A stretch of DNA of 64,000 nt, from positions 186,001 through 250,000 of the forward strand of contig JAFDZO010000011.1 of the NCBI GenBank assembly GCA_018266845.1, given 5' to 3'. Made by a program: the position numbers and the translations under genes. The stretch comes from Bacteroidota bacterium (lineage in GTDB: Bacteria; Bacteroidota; Ignavibacteria; Tepidaquicellales; Tepidaquicellaceae). The notes under the pieces were generated by a model that searched no databases, had not been told where the DNA came from, and saw only the letters and a program-made list of their open reading frames with translations. Below, piece by piece: positions 35,809 to 43,634 of the stretch; position 1 is the stretch's first letter; each line of letters starts with the position of its first letter.

Positions 35809-36041
35809 CCGCACAGACAAATCCTTAGCCAAAGCTTATAAGAAAACCCGTTCGAAGTGTACGGTGGGTGGTGCCACAATGTCGTTTACTTCCACTGCCC
35901 GGTTTGCTCCGGCTGACCGGAATCCGAATTCTTTCTTGCGAAAGATGAGGCCTGTAATTGACATTTTTTTATGAGCTTGCCTCCCATTTCTTATAAAAAA
36001 TGTTGGTTTTTTATAATGGTTTGACTAAGGTGTCTGTGCGG
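35809..36041 (-). ncRNA. ssrS: 6S RNA-like structured transcript between zapA and rny
   Basis: The 233-base segment is closed by a perfect 11-bp stem (CCGCACAGACA with TGTCTGTGCGG). A second stem continues it: on the minus strand CCTTAGTCAAA pairs with TTTGGCTAAGG through one G-U. That wobble works only in a minus-strand RNA, and a T8 run follows the closing stem only on that strand. The long rod with internal bulges, and the position between zapA and rny, match 6S RNA, which binds sigma-70-type RNA polymerase. The gap of 351 bases contains nothing else apart from short leaders. I cannot check a covariance model. Confidence 0.75.
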
Positions 36042-36083
36042 TTTTAAAAACCTGCTTTTTATATAAAGAACTTGTGAAAAAAA

Positions 36084-36383
36084 TTAGAGATACTGGTCAA
36101 TCAAATTAGAAAGTTCATCTATGTTTTGATTGTATTCTCTTAATGAGTCCAGATAGTCTTCTTCAATTTTGTTTCTAATACCTTTTTCCTTAAAATAATC
36201 CTCCGCTATATTCAACGAAGAAACTACAGCAATAGTTTCCTCAGTTTGATTTGGCGACTCAGAGTTGATTCTGTTCATTATGTTATCAACATAATTGGCA
36301 ATTTTTTCCACCTTTGCAGTGTCTTCACCCTGCAAATTATATTCGCTGTTAAAAATCCTTACCCTGACTTCTTTAGGATTCAT
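36084..36383 (-). CDS. zapA: Cell division protein ZapA
   Basis: ZapA binds FtsZ and stabilises the Z-ring. The 99-residue protein starts KEVRVRIFNSEYNLQGEDTA, the ZapA N-terminal strand-turn-strand, and continues with KVEKIANYVDNIMNRINSES, then a coiled-coil with VSSLNIAEDYFKEK. The C-terminal Glu/Asn-rich helix would form the dimeric coil. It is followed by the 6S-like RNA, as in many bacteria, and preceded by a coiled-coil gene. Confidence 0.88.
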   Translation of the reverse strand: MNPKEVRVRIFNSEYNLQGEDTAKVEKIANYVDNIMNRINSESPNQTEETIAVVSSLNIAEDYFKEKGIRNKIEEDYLDSLREYNQNIDELSNLIDQYL

Positions 36384-36415
36384 AAGTTTTAGGTTTTGTT
36401 CTTAGTCAAACTGCT

Positions 36416-36793
36416 TTAATTTTCCTGGTCATATTGGTCCAGGTGTACATCAATCCTTGAAATTAACTCTTTTATACGTGAACGGACAATTTCTTTATCC
36501 TGTATTGACGATTTTGTATTTTTCTCTGTGAGTAAAACGTTTTTTAAATCAGAAATTTCTTTATCTTTGGTTATTGACTGTGAATTTGCATGCGTAACCT
36601 GCAATTTCAAATCCGTTACTTTCTGGTTCAGCTCTTTTACAGTATCACGAAGCTCCCTGTTTTCCTCTTCATATTTATCGAGTTTTGTCAATAATAATCT
36701 AACTTTTGTAAGCAACCCCTGAATAGATACTCTTAACGAATTTTTTGCCTCGTTAATGTTGTCTATAGCGCTGTCAGAAAACGGTTTTGACAT
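36416..36793 (-). CDS. Coiled-coil protein between pheT and zapA
   Basis: This 125-residue protein is almost entirely heptad-like. Residues about 20-100 (LLTKVRLLLTKLDKYEEENR, ELRDTVKELNQKVTDLKLQV) form a predicted coiled coil, and the C-terminal segment RIKELISRIDVHLDQYDQ is conserved-looking. It has no catalytic motif. Its place directly before zapA suggests a divisome accessory role comparable to ZapB, by position only. Confidence 0.7.
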   Translation of the reverse strand: MSKPFSDSAIDNINEAKNSLRVSIQGLLTKVRLLLTKLDKYEEENRELRDTVKELNQKVTDLKLQVTHANSQSITKDKEISDLKNVLLTEKNTKSSIQDKEIVRSRIKELISRIDVHLDQYDQEN

Positions 36794-36818
36794 AATTTGT
36801 TTTTTCGTTTGTGCCTGC

Positions 36819-39218
36819 TTATGCTCTTAACTGAGCTTTAAGTTCCTTCTCAAGATTCTTTACAATCTTACTGATAATAGGGTTAATTTCCTCATCAGTA
36901 AGGGTTTTCTCAAAAGAAGAAAATTCTAATGAAAAAGCAAGACTTTTGTTATTGCCGAGTTTTTTATCCTCGTATAAATCAAAAAGGTGCAGCCCCGTTA
37001 AGAGCTTGCCGCCGCTTTTTGAAATGATGTCCTTAATATCCTTAAAAACAACGTTTTTTTCAACAACAAAAGACAAGTCTCTTTTTACAGGCGGAAACTT
37101 AGAAATCGGCTCATACACATTACCGGTTTTCACTGCTTTATAAAGTGTTTGCAGATTAAATTCAGCTATATAAACAGGTTTCTCTATTTCAACGTTAAGT
37201 AACTTTAAAGTCTTGCTTTCAACTTTAAATAATTCCCCTGCATAATTATCTCTTGTTTCATACTTAATTTTAATTCCCTCTGGGGAAGTAAACGAAGTAC
37301 TATTTTTCATTTGTATATTGAGGGATTGCAAAAACATATTAACTTCCCCTTTTAAATCAAATAAATCAAAATCCCTCTCTTTGCCGTCAAAGGAGGTCAA
37401 ATCATAGTTTCCGCATATTCCAATACATAATCTGTCTTCTTCTCTAAAATACTTTCCCTCGTCAAAAAACACCTTTCCGGTTTCGTACATTTTAAGCGAA
37501 ATATCTTTGCCTAAATGATTTTGGTTATTCTTTATTACGTTCAGCATTCCGTAATAAAGATTCACGCGCATGGAATTCATTTCGCTCGAACCGGGATTTG
37601 CAATTTTTACGGGATTTATATTGAATATTTTAAGCTTGTCGTCTTCTTGCTGAGAGCTTGTGAGAATTTCATTAAATCCTCTGCCGTAAAAATAATTCTT
37701 AACCTTCTGCTGAAAATCAAGATAGCCCTGATTGTAATTTGATTCAGAAATACTAAACCTGAAAGTGCTGTCTTGAGGAATATTATCATAACCGTAAATG
37801 CGCGCAATATCTTCAATTAAATCTATTTCCGAGCTTATGTCATTCCTTCTAAACTCAGGTACTTTGAACACTAAATTATCTCCGTTATCCCTTAAATACT
37901 CTATCTCAATTTTAGCTAATAGACTAATTATGTCTTCTTTGCTAACCGATAGTCCTAAAAAGCTATTAACCTTATTTATTTTAAGCTCAATTTCTACATT
38001 AGAAAATGCTTGAGGATAGTTATCTACACACCCTTTCAAAATTTTCCCTCCGCCTAATTCCGAAATCAATTCGCAAGCCCTATCTGAAGCATATTCGACC
38101 ATTTCAACATCAGTTCCCCTCTCAAATCTATGCGAAGCATCGGATGCCAGTCCGAGCTTTTTCGCATTCAAACGGATTGCCACCGAATCAAAATATGCCG
38201 TCTCGAGCAGCACATTCTTTGTAGTTTCAGTTATCTCCGAATTCTCGCCGCCCATAATTCCCGCAATGCTCAAATATCTTTCTGCATCGCATATCATTAA
38301 CGATTTGTCGTTTAAAACTCTTTCTTTGGAATCAAGTGTTGTGAACTTATCACCTTCATTCGCCGTTTTTACAATTATTTTCTTTCCTAAAATCTTATCG
38401 TAATCAAAAGCATGCATCGGCTGACCTGTTTCCATCATAACGTAATTTGTAATATCTACAATATTATTTCTCGGACGCAGACCTATGGCAGTTAGTTTCT
38501 TTTTCAGCCATTCAGGAGACTCTTTTACTTCTACATCCTTTATGATTCTTGCTCTGAATCTTTTGCAATAATCGCTGTTATCTATCTGCACTTCAACGTA
38601 GTTATGCGCATTTTCCTCTTCCTCTTTCAAACTAACCTCCGGCAGCTCACATTTATATCCGTATGCGGCGGCTATTTCCCTTGCCACACCGATATGCGAT
38701 AGCAAATCGCCTCTGTTAGGGGTAACCCCTATTTCATAAACGTAATCATCTGCGCCGATATATTCCGCAAAATCCTGCCCTATCTTTGCCTTTTCATCCA
38801 GCACCATTATTCCGTTATGGTCTTCGCTCAGGTTAAGTTCCTTAGCCGAGCAAATCATTCCCTCTGAAAGAACGCCCCTCAATTTTGCCTTCTTTATTTC
38901 AAACTCTCCGTTAGGCACAATCGCGCCGACCTTTGCAACGCAAACTAACTGCCCCGCATCTACGTTGGGAGCGCCGCAAACAATGCTCAATAAATTGCCT
39001 GTACCGGCATCAACTTTACAAACGCTTAGCTTATCTGCATCGGGATGCTTAGTTTTTTCAACAACTTTCCCGACGACAAAATTTTTGAATTTCTCACCTT
39101 CAAATTCTATACTCTCAATATCAAGCCCTGCGGCTATCATTTTTTCGTTTAATTCTTTTATGGAGTTGTATTCAAATCCGGGAATTAACTCTTTTACCCA
39201 ATTTAAACTGAATTTCAT
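36819..39218 (-). CDS. pheT: Phenylalanyl-tRNA synthetase beta subunit
   Basis: PheT forms the (alpha-beta)2 synthetase with PheS. The 799-residue chain has the N-terminal EMAP-like tRNA-binding domain (FVVGKVVEKTKHPDADKLSV). The B3/B4 editing domain has RNNIVDITNYVMMETGQPMHAFD and SIAGIMGGENSEITE. The B5 domain follows (KINKVNSFLGLSVS), then the catalytic-like core with DLIEDIARIYGYDNIP, and a C-terminal anticodon-binding domain ending FSSFEKTLTDEEINPII. pheS is not in the window. It heads the pheT - coiled coil - zapA - 6S - rny run. Confidence 0.96.
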   Translation of the reverse strand: MKFSLNWVKELIPGFEYNSIKELNEKMIAAGLDIESIEFEGEKFKNFVVGKVVEKTKHPDADKLSVCKVDAGTGNLLSIVCGAPNVDAGQLVCVAKVGAIVPNGEFEIKKAKLRGVLSEGMICSAKELNLSEDHNGIMVLDEKAKIGQDFAEYIGADDYVYEIGVTPNRGDLLSHIGVAREIAAAYGYKCELPEVSLKEEEENAHNYVEVQIDNSDYCKRFRARIIKDVEVKESPEWLKKKLTAIGLRPRNNIVDITNYVMMETGQPMHAFDYDKILGKKIIVKTANEGDKFTTLDSKERVLNDKSLMICDAERYLSIAGIMGGENSEITETTKNVLLETAYFDSVAIRLNAKKLGLASDASHRFERGTDVEMVEYASDRACELISELGGGKILKGCVDNYPQAFSNVEIELKINKVNSFLGLSVSKEDIISLLAKIEIEYLRDNGDNLVFKVPEFRRNDISSEIDLIEDIARIYGYDNIPQDSTFRFSISESNYNQGYLDFQQKVKNYFYGRGFNEILTSSQQEDDKLKIFNINPVKIANPGSSEMNSMRVNLYYGMLNVIKNNQNHLGKDISLKMYETGKVFFDEGKYFREEDRLCIGICGNYDLTSFDGKERDFDLFDLKGEVNMFLQSLNIQMKNSTSFTSPEGIKIKYETRDNYAGELFKVESKTLKLLNVEIEKPVYIAEFNLQTLYKAVKTGNVYEPISKFPPVKRDLSFVVEKNVVFKDIKDIISKSGGKLLTGLHLFDLYEDKKLGNNKSLAFSLEFSSFEKTLTDEEINPIISKIVKNLEKELKAQLRA

Positions 39219-39239
39219 ATCTTTTTATGATTTAAAACC

Positions 39240-39396
39240 GGAACACAGATTTTTATGATAATTATGATGTCACAGATAAATTACATTATAATTATTTGAA
39301 CAAATACTGTGTACTTAAAATAATTTTAATAAAACGGAACACCAATTTTCAATAATTAATCTGTGTAATCATATAAATCAAAATCATCTGTGTTCC
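39240..39396. repeat. Miniature inverted-repeat element, GGAACACAGAT family
   Basis: The left end starts GGAACACAGATTTTTATGAT and continues to TGTCACAGATA. The right end is the approximate reverse complement, finishing AAAATCATCTGTGTTCC. The roughly 39-bp ends enclose an AT-rich centre. The ends resemble those of the element after the DUF2461 gene and the half copy inside the element before the rhodanese gene. It lies upstream of pheT and may contribute to its leader. Confidence 0.6.
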
Positions 39397-39403
39397 TGAT
39401 TAA

Positions 39404-39439
39404 ACAAAAAAACCCGGACAAAACACTCTTCATCCGGGC
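39404..39439 (-). terminator. Terminator of the Lys-rich protein gene
   Basis: On the minus strand AGCCCGGA, a loop of about 14 bases and TCCGGGTTTTTTTG form a GC stem followed by a T-run. It lies about 27 bases after the stop of the Lys-rich secreted protein. Confidence 0.8.
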
Positions 39440-39465
39440 TTTCATTTGCTGGTTAAAAAATTAAA

Positions 39466-39963
39466 TTACTTGTCACCGTCTTTTTTCGGTTCTTTCTTTA
39501 TCGGTTCAGGATTCTCTCTCTTATACTGTCTGTCTGATTTTTGCTCGGTGCCGCTATTATTGTTGTCATAAGATTTCGGCGGAGTATATGTCTGGTTTGT
39601 CGGAGGTGTATATACTCTCGGTGTTCTTGTGTGACGGCTTGAAGTACGTCTGTTGTGTTTTCTCTTTGAACCTTTTCTTCCTTTTTTCTTGGAAGTTTTG
39701 CCGGATTTCTTACCGGTTCTTTTGTTTGTCTTCTTGCCGGTCTTTTTAGAAGTCTTCTTTGAAGTCTTCTTGCCTGAACCTTTTTTCTTTGAATTTTTTT
39801 TACCGGTGCTCTTGTTCTTACTGGTTTTACCGCTTTTTTTCTTTTTAGAGGTCTGTGTGGTCTTTTTTCTAGGCTTCGCCTCGAGGTTCGAAAACTCACC
39901 AAACACACCACCAAAAGCGAAGGCGCATAAGAAAGCCATAACCAGCATTTGACGCTTTGTCAT
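39466..39963 (-). CDS. Secreted lysine-rich low-complexity protein
   Basis: This 165-residue protein has a signal peptide (MLVMAFLCAFAFGGVFGEFS). After it comes an extremely basic segment at about residues 30-115 built of KKTSKKTSKKTGKKT-like repeats of Lys with Ser, Thr and Gly. A Pro/Tyr segment (TPRVYTPPTNQTYTPPKSY) and a charged tail follow. The composition resembles histone H1 C-tails, yet the signal peptide predicts export. It may bind surface polysaccharide, DNA or cell wall. There is no known family. Codon use in the repeat is varied, so it is a protein under selection rather than a recent simple expansion. Confidence 0.75.
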   Translation of the reverse strand: MTKRQMLVMAFLCAFAFGGVFGEFSNLEAKPRKKTTQTSKKKKSGKTSKNKSTGKKNSKKKGSGKKTSKKTSKKTGKKTNKRTGKKSGKTSKKKGRKGSKRKHNRRTSSRHTRTPRVYTPPTNQTYTPPKSYDNNNSGTEQKSDRQYKRENPEPIKKEPKKDGDK

Positions 39964-40075
39964 CTAATTCTCCTTTTTTATTTTAAGTGGATAATAAATT
40001 TAAACGTTATGAATTTTAAAAACAATGAAATTAATACCTTTCTACAAAGGAATTACTTTAATATTTTTGTATAAA

Positions 40076-41179
40076 ATGAATATAGATAATAAAAATAAAA
40101 CCGTTATTGTGGCAATGAGCGGCGGAGTTGACTCATCCGTAGCCGCAGCGCTCTTAAAAGATGAGGGCTATAATCTTATCGGCATTACCATGAAGACCTG
40201 GGGCTTCGATGATATTCCCGAAAAAGATTCCGGCTGCTGCTCGCTTGAAACGATTTACTCTGCCAAAAACGTTGCTTACAATCTGGGCTTTGAACATTAT
40301 ACTCTTGATTTTACGGAAAAGTTCAATGAAACTGTAATAGAAAACTTTATTTCTGAATATATTAAGGGACATACTCCAAATCCCTGCGTTTTGTGCAATA
40401 AAACAATCAAATGGGGGGCGCTTTTAGAAAAAGCAGAATCTCTCGGCGCTGACTTTATTGCAACCGGACATTATGCTAAAATTATAAAAAATGATACTAC
40501 GGGAAGATATAATATCGGAGTTTCTGAAGATCTGGTAAAAGACCAGTCTTATGCTTTATGGAGAGTTTCACAGCATGCGCTGAGCAAGACAATTTTCCCT
40601 ATAGGAAAATATAAAAAGACTTATATCCGCGAAGTAGCGGCAAGTATGAATTTAAAATCGGCTAATACACCTGACTCTCAGGAAATCTGCTTTGTTCCCG
40701 ATGATGATTACAGGAAATTAATTGAAATCAGGCTACCTGATTTCACAAAAAAAATCAGCAAGGGCGATATAGTTTATAAAGATAAAAAAGTCGGTACACA
40801 CTCGGGTTATATAAATTATACTATAGGGCAAAGACGAGGACTTAATATTGCACTCGGTCATCCTATATATGTAACAAAAATAGATGCAGAAAATAATGTC
40901 ATTGTTGTTGATGATGTTGAAGGTTTAAGCAATACAGCCTTTATGACTAATGAAATAAATTTAATGACAGTCGAAAAGCTGACTGAACCTGCAAAAGCTG
41001 TAGTTAAAATTCGTTATAAAGATAAAGGAAGTCCTGCAACCATTTATCAGGAAGGCGAAGATGCAGTTAAAGTAGTATTCGAGGCTCCGCAAAAGGCAAT
41101 AACGCCCGGACAATCGGCAGTATTTTACGACGGCGAAAACGTCATCGGCGGTGGAATTATTCAGAATATTTTGTATTAG
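40076..41179 (+). CDS. mnmA: tRNA 2-thiouridine(34) synthase MnmA
   Basis: MnmA adds sulfur to U34 of Lys, Glu and Gln tRNAs. The PP-loop is VAMSGGVDSSVAAALLKDEG. The first catalytic Cys is in PNPCVLCNKTIKWG and the second in SQEICFVPDDDY. ATGHYAKI and YTIGQRRGLNIALGHPIYV complete the family set. I chose ATG at MNIDNKNK (367 aa), as the longer frame adds 17 residues with no family match. It stands alone between repeat-bearing gaps. Confidence 0.94.
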   Translation: MNIDNKNKTVIVAMSGGVDSSVAAALLKDEGYNLIGITMKTWGFDDIPEKDSGCCSLETIYSAKNVAYNLGFEHYTLDFTEKFNETVIENFISEYIKGHTPNPCVLCNKTIKWGALLEKAESLGADFIATGHYAKIIKNDTTGRYNIGVSEDLVKDQSYALWRVSQHALSKTIFPIGKYKKTYIREVAASMNLKSANTPDSQEICFVPDDDYRKLIEIRLPDFTKKISKGDIVYKDKKVGTHSGYINYTIGQRRGLNIALGHPIYVTKIDAENNVIVVDDVEGLSNTAFMTNEINLMTVEKLTEPAKAVVKIRYKDKGSPATIYQEGEDAVKVVFEAPQKAITPGQSAVFYDGENVIGGGIIQNILY

Positions 41180-41195
41180 AAATTTAATGTGACTC

Positions 41196-41475
41196 TTTAA
41201 CCACAGATTACACGGATTTTATTCACAGAGAACACAGAAGTGTATTAATATTTTTATATAATAATCTTTTCCTCTTTCCCAACATCCTCGTTGGGAAAGA
41301 AAGTTAGAAAATAATTAGTAGCTTCCCGCTCCTTACTAAGAAGCGGCACTAAAGGGGGCGGTTAAAGCGAGCTTTCTACAATCTTTTAATTACCTCTTCT
41401 TCGGAAGGATATTGAAACAAAAAAAAATCTTTTTGTGCTCTCAGTGATAAATCATCTGTGTAATCTGTGGTTAAA
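41196..41475. repeat. Compound inverted-repeat element, CCACAGATTACACGG family
   Basis: The ends TTTAACCACAGATTACACGG and, in reverse complement, TTTAACCACAGATTACACAG are inverted copies of about 40 bases enclosing 200 bases. Inside lie a 10-bp palindrome (CTTTCCCAAC-ATCCTC-GTTGGGAAAG, 41274-41299) and a separate repeat described next. No frame longer than about 30 codons looks coding. The element fills the 310-base gap between mnmA and pta. Confidence 0.6.
41321..41365. repeat. Divergent copy of the CCCCTCCTT/AAGGAGGGG palindrome family
   Basis: GCTTCCCGCTCCTTACTAAG followed by AAGCGGCACTAAAGGGGGCG and GTTAA has the same architecture as the repeats around the DUF559 gene (GTTCCCCTCC..GGAGGGGTTAGGGGTGGTTAA), with substitutions concentrated in the GC stem. 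It is nested in the larger element above. Confidence 0.5.
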
Positions 41476-41489
41476 TAACAAAGCAAACA

Positions 41490-42455
41490 ATGAACCTTTA
41501 CAAACAACTCGAACAGAACGCTAAAAAAAATAATCGCACAATTATTTTTCCCGAATCATACGATGCGCGCGTTCTTGACGCAGTAAAATATATTCTTCAG
41601 AAAAAAATTGCCAAAGTAATTCTAATCCGCACAGATGAAAAAATAAAAATTGATGACCACAACGATTTAGATATTATTGACATAGATTTTTATAAACAAT
41701 ACCTGCAAGGATATTACGGCTCAAGAAAATTAAAGCAAAAAGATATTACAATTGAGCAGGCAGAAAAGGAGCTAAGCTCCCCTCTCGCATTCGGTAACAT
41801 ACTCCTGAAAAATAATTTTGCTGACGGACTTATAGCGGGAAGCGTTTATACGACAACTGACGTGCTGAGAAATGCTATGCGTATTATCGGACTCAAAGAA
41901 GGAAACAAAACAGTCTCATCGTTTTTTCTTTTCACTTTCCCTAAAGAAAGTATTCATCGAAATAAAATTTTTGCCTATGGAGATTGCGGAGTTTTGCCAA
42001 ATCCTACTGCTGAACAATTATCGGATATTGCAATACAAACTTCGGAAAATTTTGAAAAACTTACGGGTATAACTCCACGCACAGCATTTTTATCATTCTC
42101 CACAAAAGGAAGCGCAAAGGATGATTCCCTGAATAAAGTAATCGAAGCATATAAAATTACGAAAGAAAGAAAGAGGGATTTAGTCTGCGATGGCGAGCTG
42201 CAATTCGATGCAGCATTTGTTCCTAAAGTTGCCGATAGAAAAAATAAAGACGGAGCAATTCAAGGTGATGCAAATGTTTTTATTTTTCCTGACTTGAATG
42301 CAGGAAACATTGCATATAAAATTACAGAAAGAATCGGCGGAGCTTTTGCAACCGGACCAATTGTACAAGGTCTTGCAAAACCTGTAATGGATTTATCCCG
42401 CGGATGTAATGCTGATGATATAGTAAATATGACAAGAGTAATTTCTAATTTATGA
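41490..42455 (+). CDS. pta: Phosphate acetyltransferase
   Basis: Pta interconverts acetyl-CoA and acetyl phosphate. The 321-residue chain is the catalytic PTA_PTB domain alone. It starts IIFPESYDARVLDAVKYIL, contains FADGLIAGSVYTTTDVLRNA, the substrate loop GVLPNPTAEQLSDIAI, ARTAFLSFSTKGSAK-like PRTAFLSFSTKGSAKDD and the C-terminal NVFIFPDLNAGNIAYKITER with GPIVQGLAKPVMDLSRGCN. No ackA is adjacent. It is bracketed by two inverted-repeat elements. Confidence 0.94.
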   Translation: MNLYKQLEQNAKKNNRTIIFPESYDARVLDAVKYILQKKIAKVILIRTDEKIKIDDHNDLDIIDIDFYKQYLQGYYGSRKLKQKDITIEQAEKELSSPLAFGNILLKNNFADGLIAGSVYTTTDVLRNAMRIIGLKEGNKTVSSFFLFTFPKESIHRNKIFAYGDCGVLPNPTAEQLSDIAIQTSENFEKLTGITPRTAFLSFSTKGSAKDDSLNKVIEAYKITKERKRDLVCDGELQFDAAFVPKVADRKNKDGAIQGDANVFIFPDLNAGNIAYKITERIGGAFATGPIVQGLAKPVMDLSRGCNADDIVNMTRVISNL

Positions 42456-42588
42456 TTTAAGATATTAGATTTAAGATTTCTTAAAATACTTATTTCATAA
42501 CTCTTATATTTTAATTTATCTGTGTCATCACTTTCATCATAAAAATCTGTGTTCCAAAATCTTAAATCATAAATCTTAATTCTTAAAT
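42452..42588. repeat. Nested inverted-repeat element containing a GGAACACAGAT half copy
   Basis: The outer ends are ATGATTTAAGATATTAGATT and the inverted AATCTTAAATCATAAATCTT. Between them, at 42518-42555, is ATCTGTGTCATCACTTTCAT continuing to AAAAATCTGTGTTCC, the reverse complement of the GGAACACAGAT family. The unit overlaps the pta stop and ends just before the rhodanese start, so it fills the whole gap. Confidence 0.5.
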
Positions 42589-42591
42589 AAA

Positions 42592-42945
42592 ATGACTTTT
42601 CACGAACTCTGCGCAGAAGTAAAAAAAGAAATAAAAGAATGCTCAATCGAAGATGTTAAAAAGATGCACTCCGATAAAGAAGACTTTGTATTAGTTGATA
42701 CAAGAGAGGAAAGCGAATTTGCTGCGGGCAAAATAAAAGGCGCAATTCACATCGGCAAAGGTATTATTGAGCGCGATATACATCTTCACGTTCCCGATAA
42801 AGACAAAAAAATTGTGCTTTATTGCGGCGGCGGATTCCGCTCAGCTTTAGCTGCTCACAACCTCCAGAAAATGGGCTACACAAATGTAATTTCTATGGAC
42901 GGCGGCTGGAGAGGATGGAACGAATCTCAAGGAGAAATAGAATAG
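42592..42945 (+). CDS. Rhodanese-like sulfurtransferase
   Basis: This 117-residue single rhodanese domain has the start DFVLVDTREESEFAAGKIKG, the active-site Cys in VLYCGGGFRSALAA (Cys followed by a five-residue loop and Arg) and the end NVISMDGGWRGWNE. It is cytosolic. It may transfer sulfane sulfur to an unidentified acceptor or detoxify cyanide or sulfide. It is followed by a tandem palindrome array. Confidence 0.9.
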   Translation: MTFHELCAEVKKEIKECSIEDVKKMHSDKEDFVLVDTREESEFAAGKIKGAIHIGKGIIERDIHLHVPDKDKKIVLYCGGGFRSALAAHNLQKMGYTNVISMDGGWRGWNESQGEIE

Positions 42946-43015
42946 CCTTACCCGCTATGAAACAGAATTTATCCCGTTAGAATCGGGAGTTTCGTAATGT
43001 TCAAAAAAAGTGGAT

Positions 43016-43198
43016 TCGTTACGAAGCTCACGCTTTGTAGCGTGAAAGTGAATTCGTTACGAAGCTCACGCTTTGTAACGTGAAAGTGAACTCGTTACGA
43101 AGCTCCTGCTTCGTAACGTGAAGGTAAACTCGTTACGAAGCTCCTGCTTCGTAACGTGAAGGTAAACTCGTTACGAAGCTCCTGCTTCGTAACGATAC
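43016..43198. repeat. Tandem array of five 38-bp palindromic repeats
   Basis: Five units start with TCGTTACGAAGCTC at 43016, 43054, 43092, 43130 and 43168; the last is truncated at about 31 bases. Each contains a hairpin such as CGTTACGAAGC-TCCT-GCTTCGTAACG. Units 3 and 4 are identical over 38 bases, while units 1 and 2 differ (CACGCTTTGTARCGTG). A further single relative is at 46270-46295. There are no unique spacers. The array lies between convergent genes. Confidence 0.9.
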
Positions 43199-43201
43199 AA
43201 A

Positions 43202-43591
43202 TTACTTTTTCCTATTCACCCTCTTATTTTCCTCCTCCTCATCATCTTCATCGGCAAGATGGAACTTATGAAGTTCTCTATGCCAGAACGGCGAAATGAG
43301 AAAAGTTATACCTGAAAGAAAAAGCACTCCGCAGAAAATAGCATAGCAGCCGGCGAAAATTTTCACGGCATCATTTTTCGGTTGAGATACAGGACCCATC
43401 CCGCCTAAAATCATGCAAGCTTCTAGGAATGAATCCACCCATCCCAGTTCCCCAAGATAATGGTAGCCAATCATCCCTATAAAAAGAGAAACCACAAGCA
43501 GAATTAAAAAAATTACTAAGTTTCTTATTACCCTGCTTCGGAATGCTTTTTGAGAAATTAATTTTTGTTTTTTATTTTCATACATTTTCAC
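43202..43591 (-). CDS. Two-helix membrane protein with a pore-like re-entrant loop
   Basis: This 129-residue protein has two strong membrane helices, LVIFLILLVVSLFIGMIGYH (about 26-45) and IFAGCYAIFCGVLFLSGITF (about 79-98). Between them lies the hydrophobic loop WVDSFLEACMILGGMGPV, in the position of the pore helix and filter of two-helix K+ channels. A canonical TVGYGD filter is absent (LGGMGP instead), so channel activity is uncertain. The C-terminus is acidic then basic. I know no characterised homologue. Confidence 0.65.
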   Translation of the reverse strand: MKMYENKKQKLISQKAFRSRVIRNLVIFLILLVVSLFIGMIGYHYLGELGWVDSFLEACMILGGMGPVSQPKNDAVKIFAGCYAIFCGVLFLSGITFLISPFWHRELHKFHLADEDDEEEENKRVNRKK

Positions 43592-43634
43592 ATATTGTAA
43601 CTTAGAAAAAGGAACCTAAAAATAAATAAAATAT

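Noticed and set aside
35809-36041. tmRNA or RNase P RNA
   Set aside because: There is no tRNA-like domain, tag frame or conserved P4 elements; the rod shape and neighbours fit 6S RNA.
39498-39952. Alternative frames over the Lys-rich protein
   Set aside because: They are shadows of the low-complexity segment; only the chosen frame has a signal peptide and a terminator at the right distance.
43016-43198. CRISPR array
   Set aside because: The units are contiguous palindromes with no unique spacers and no cas genes nearby.
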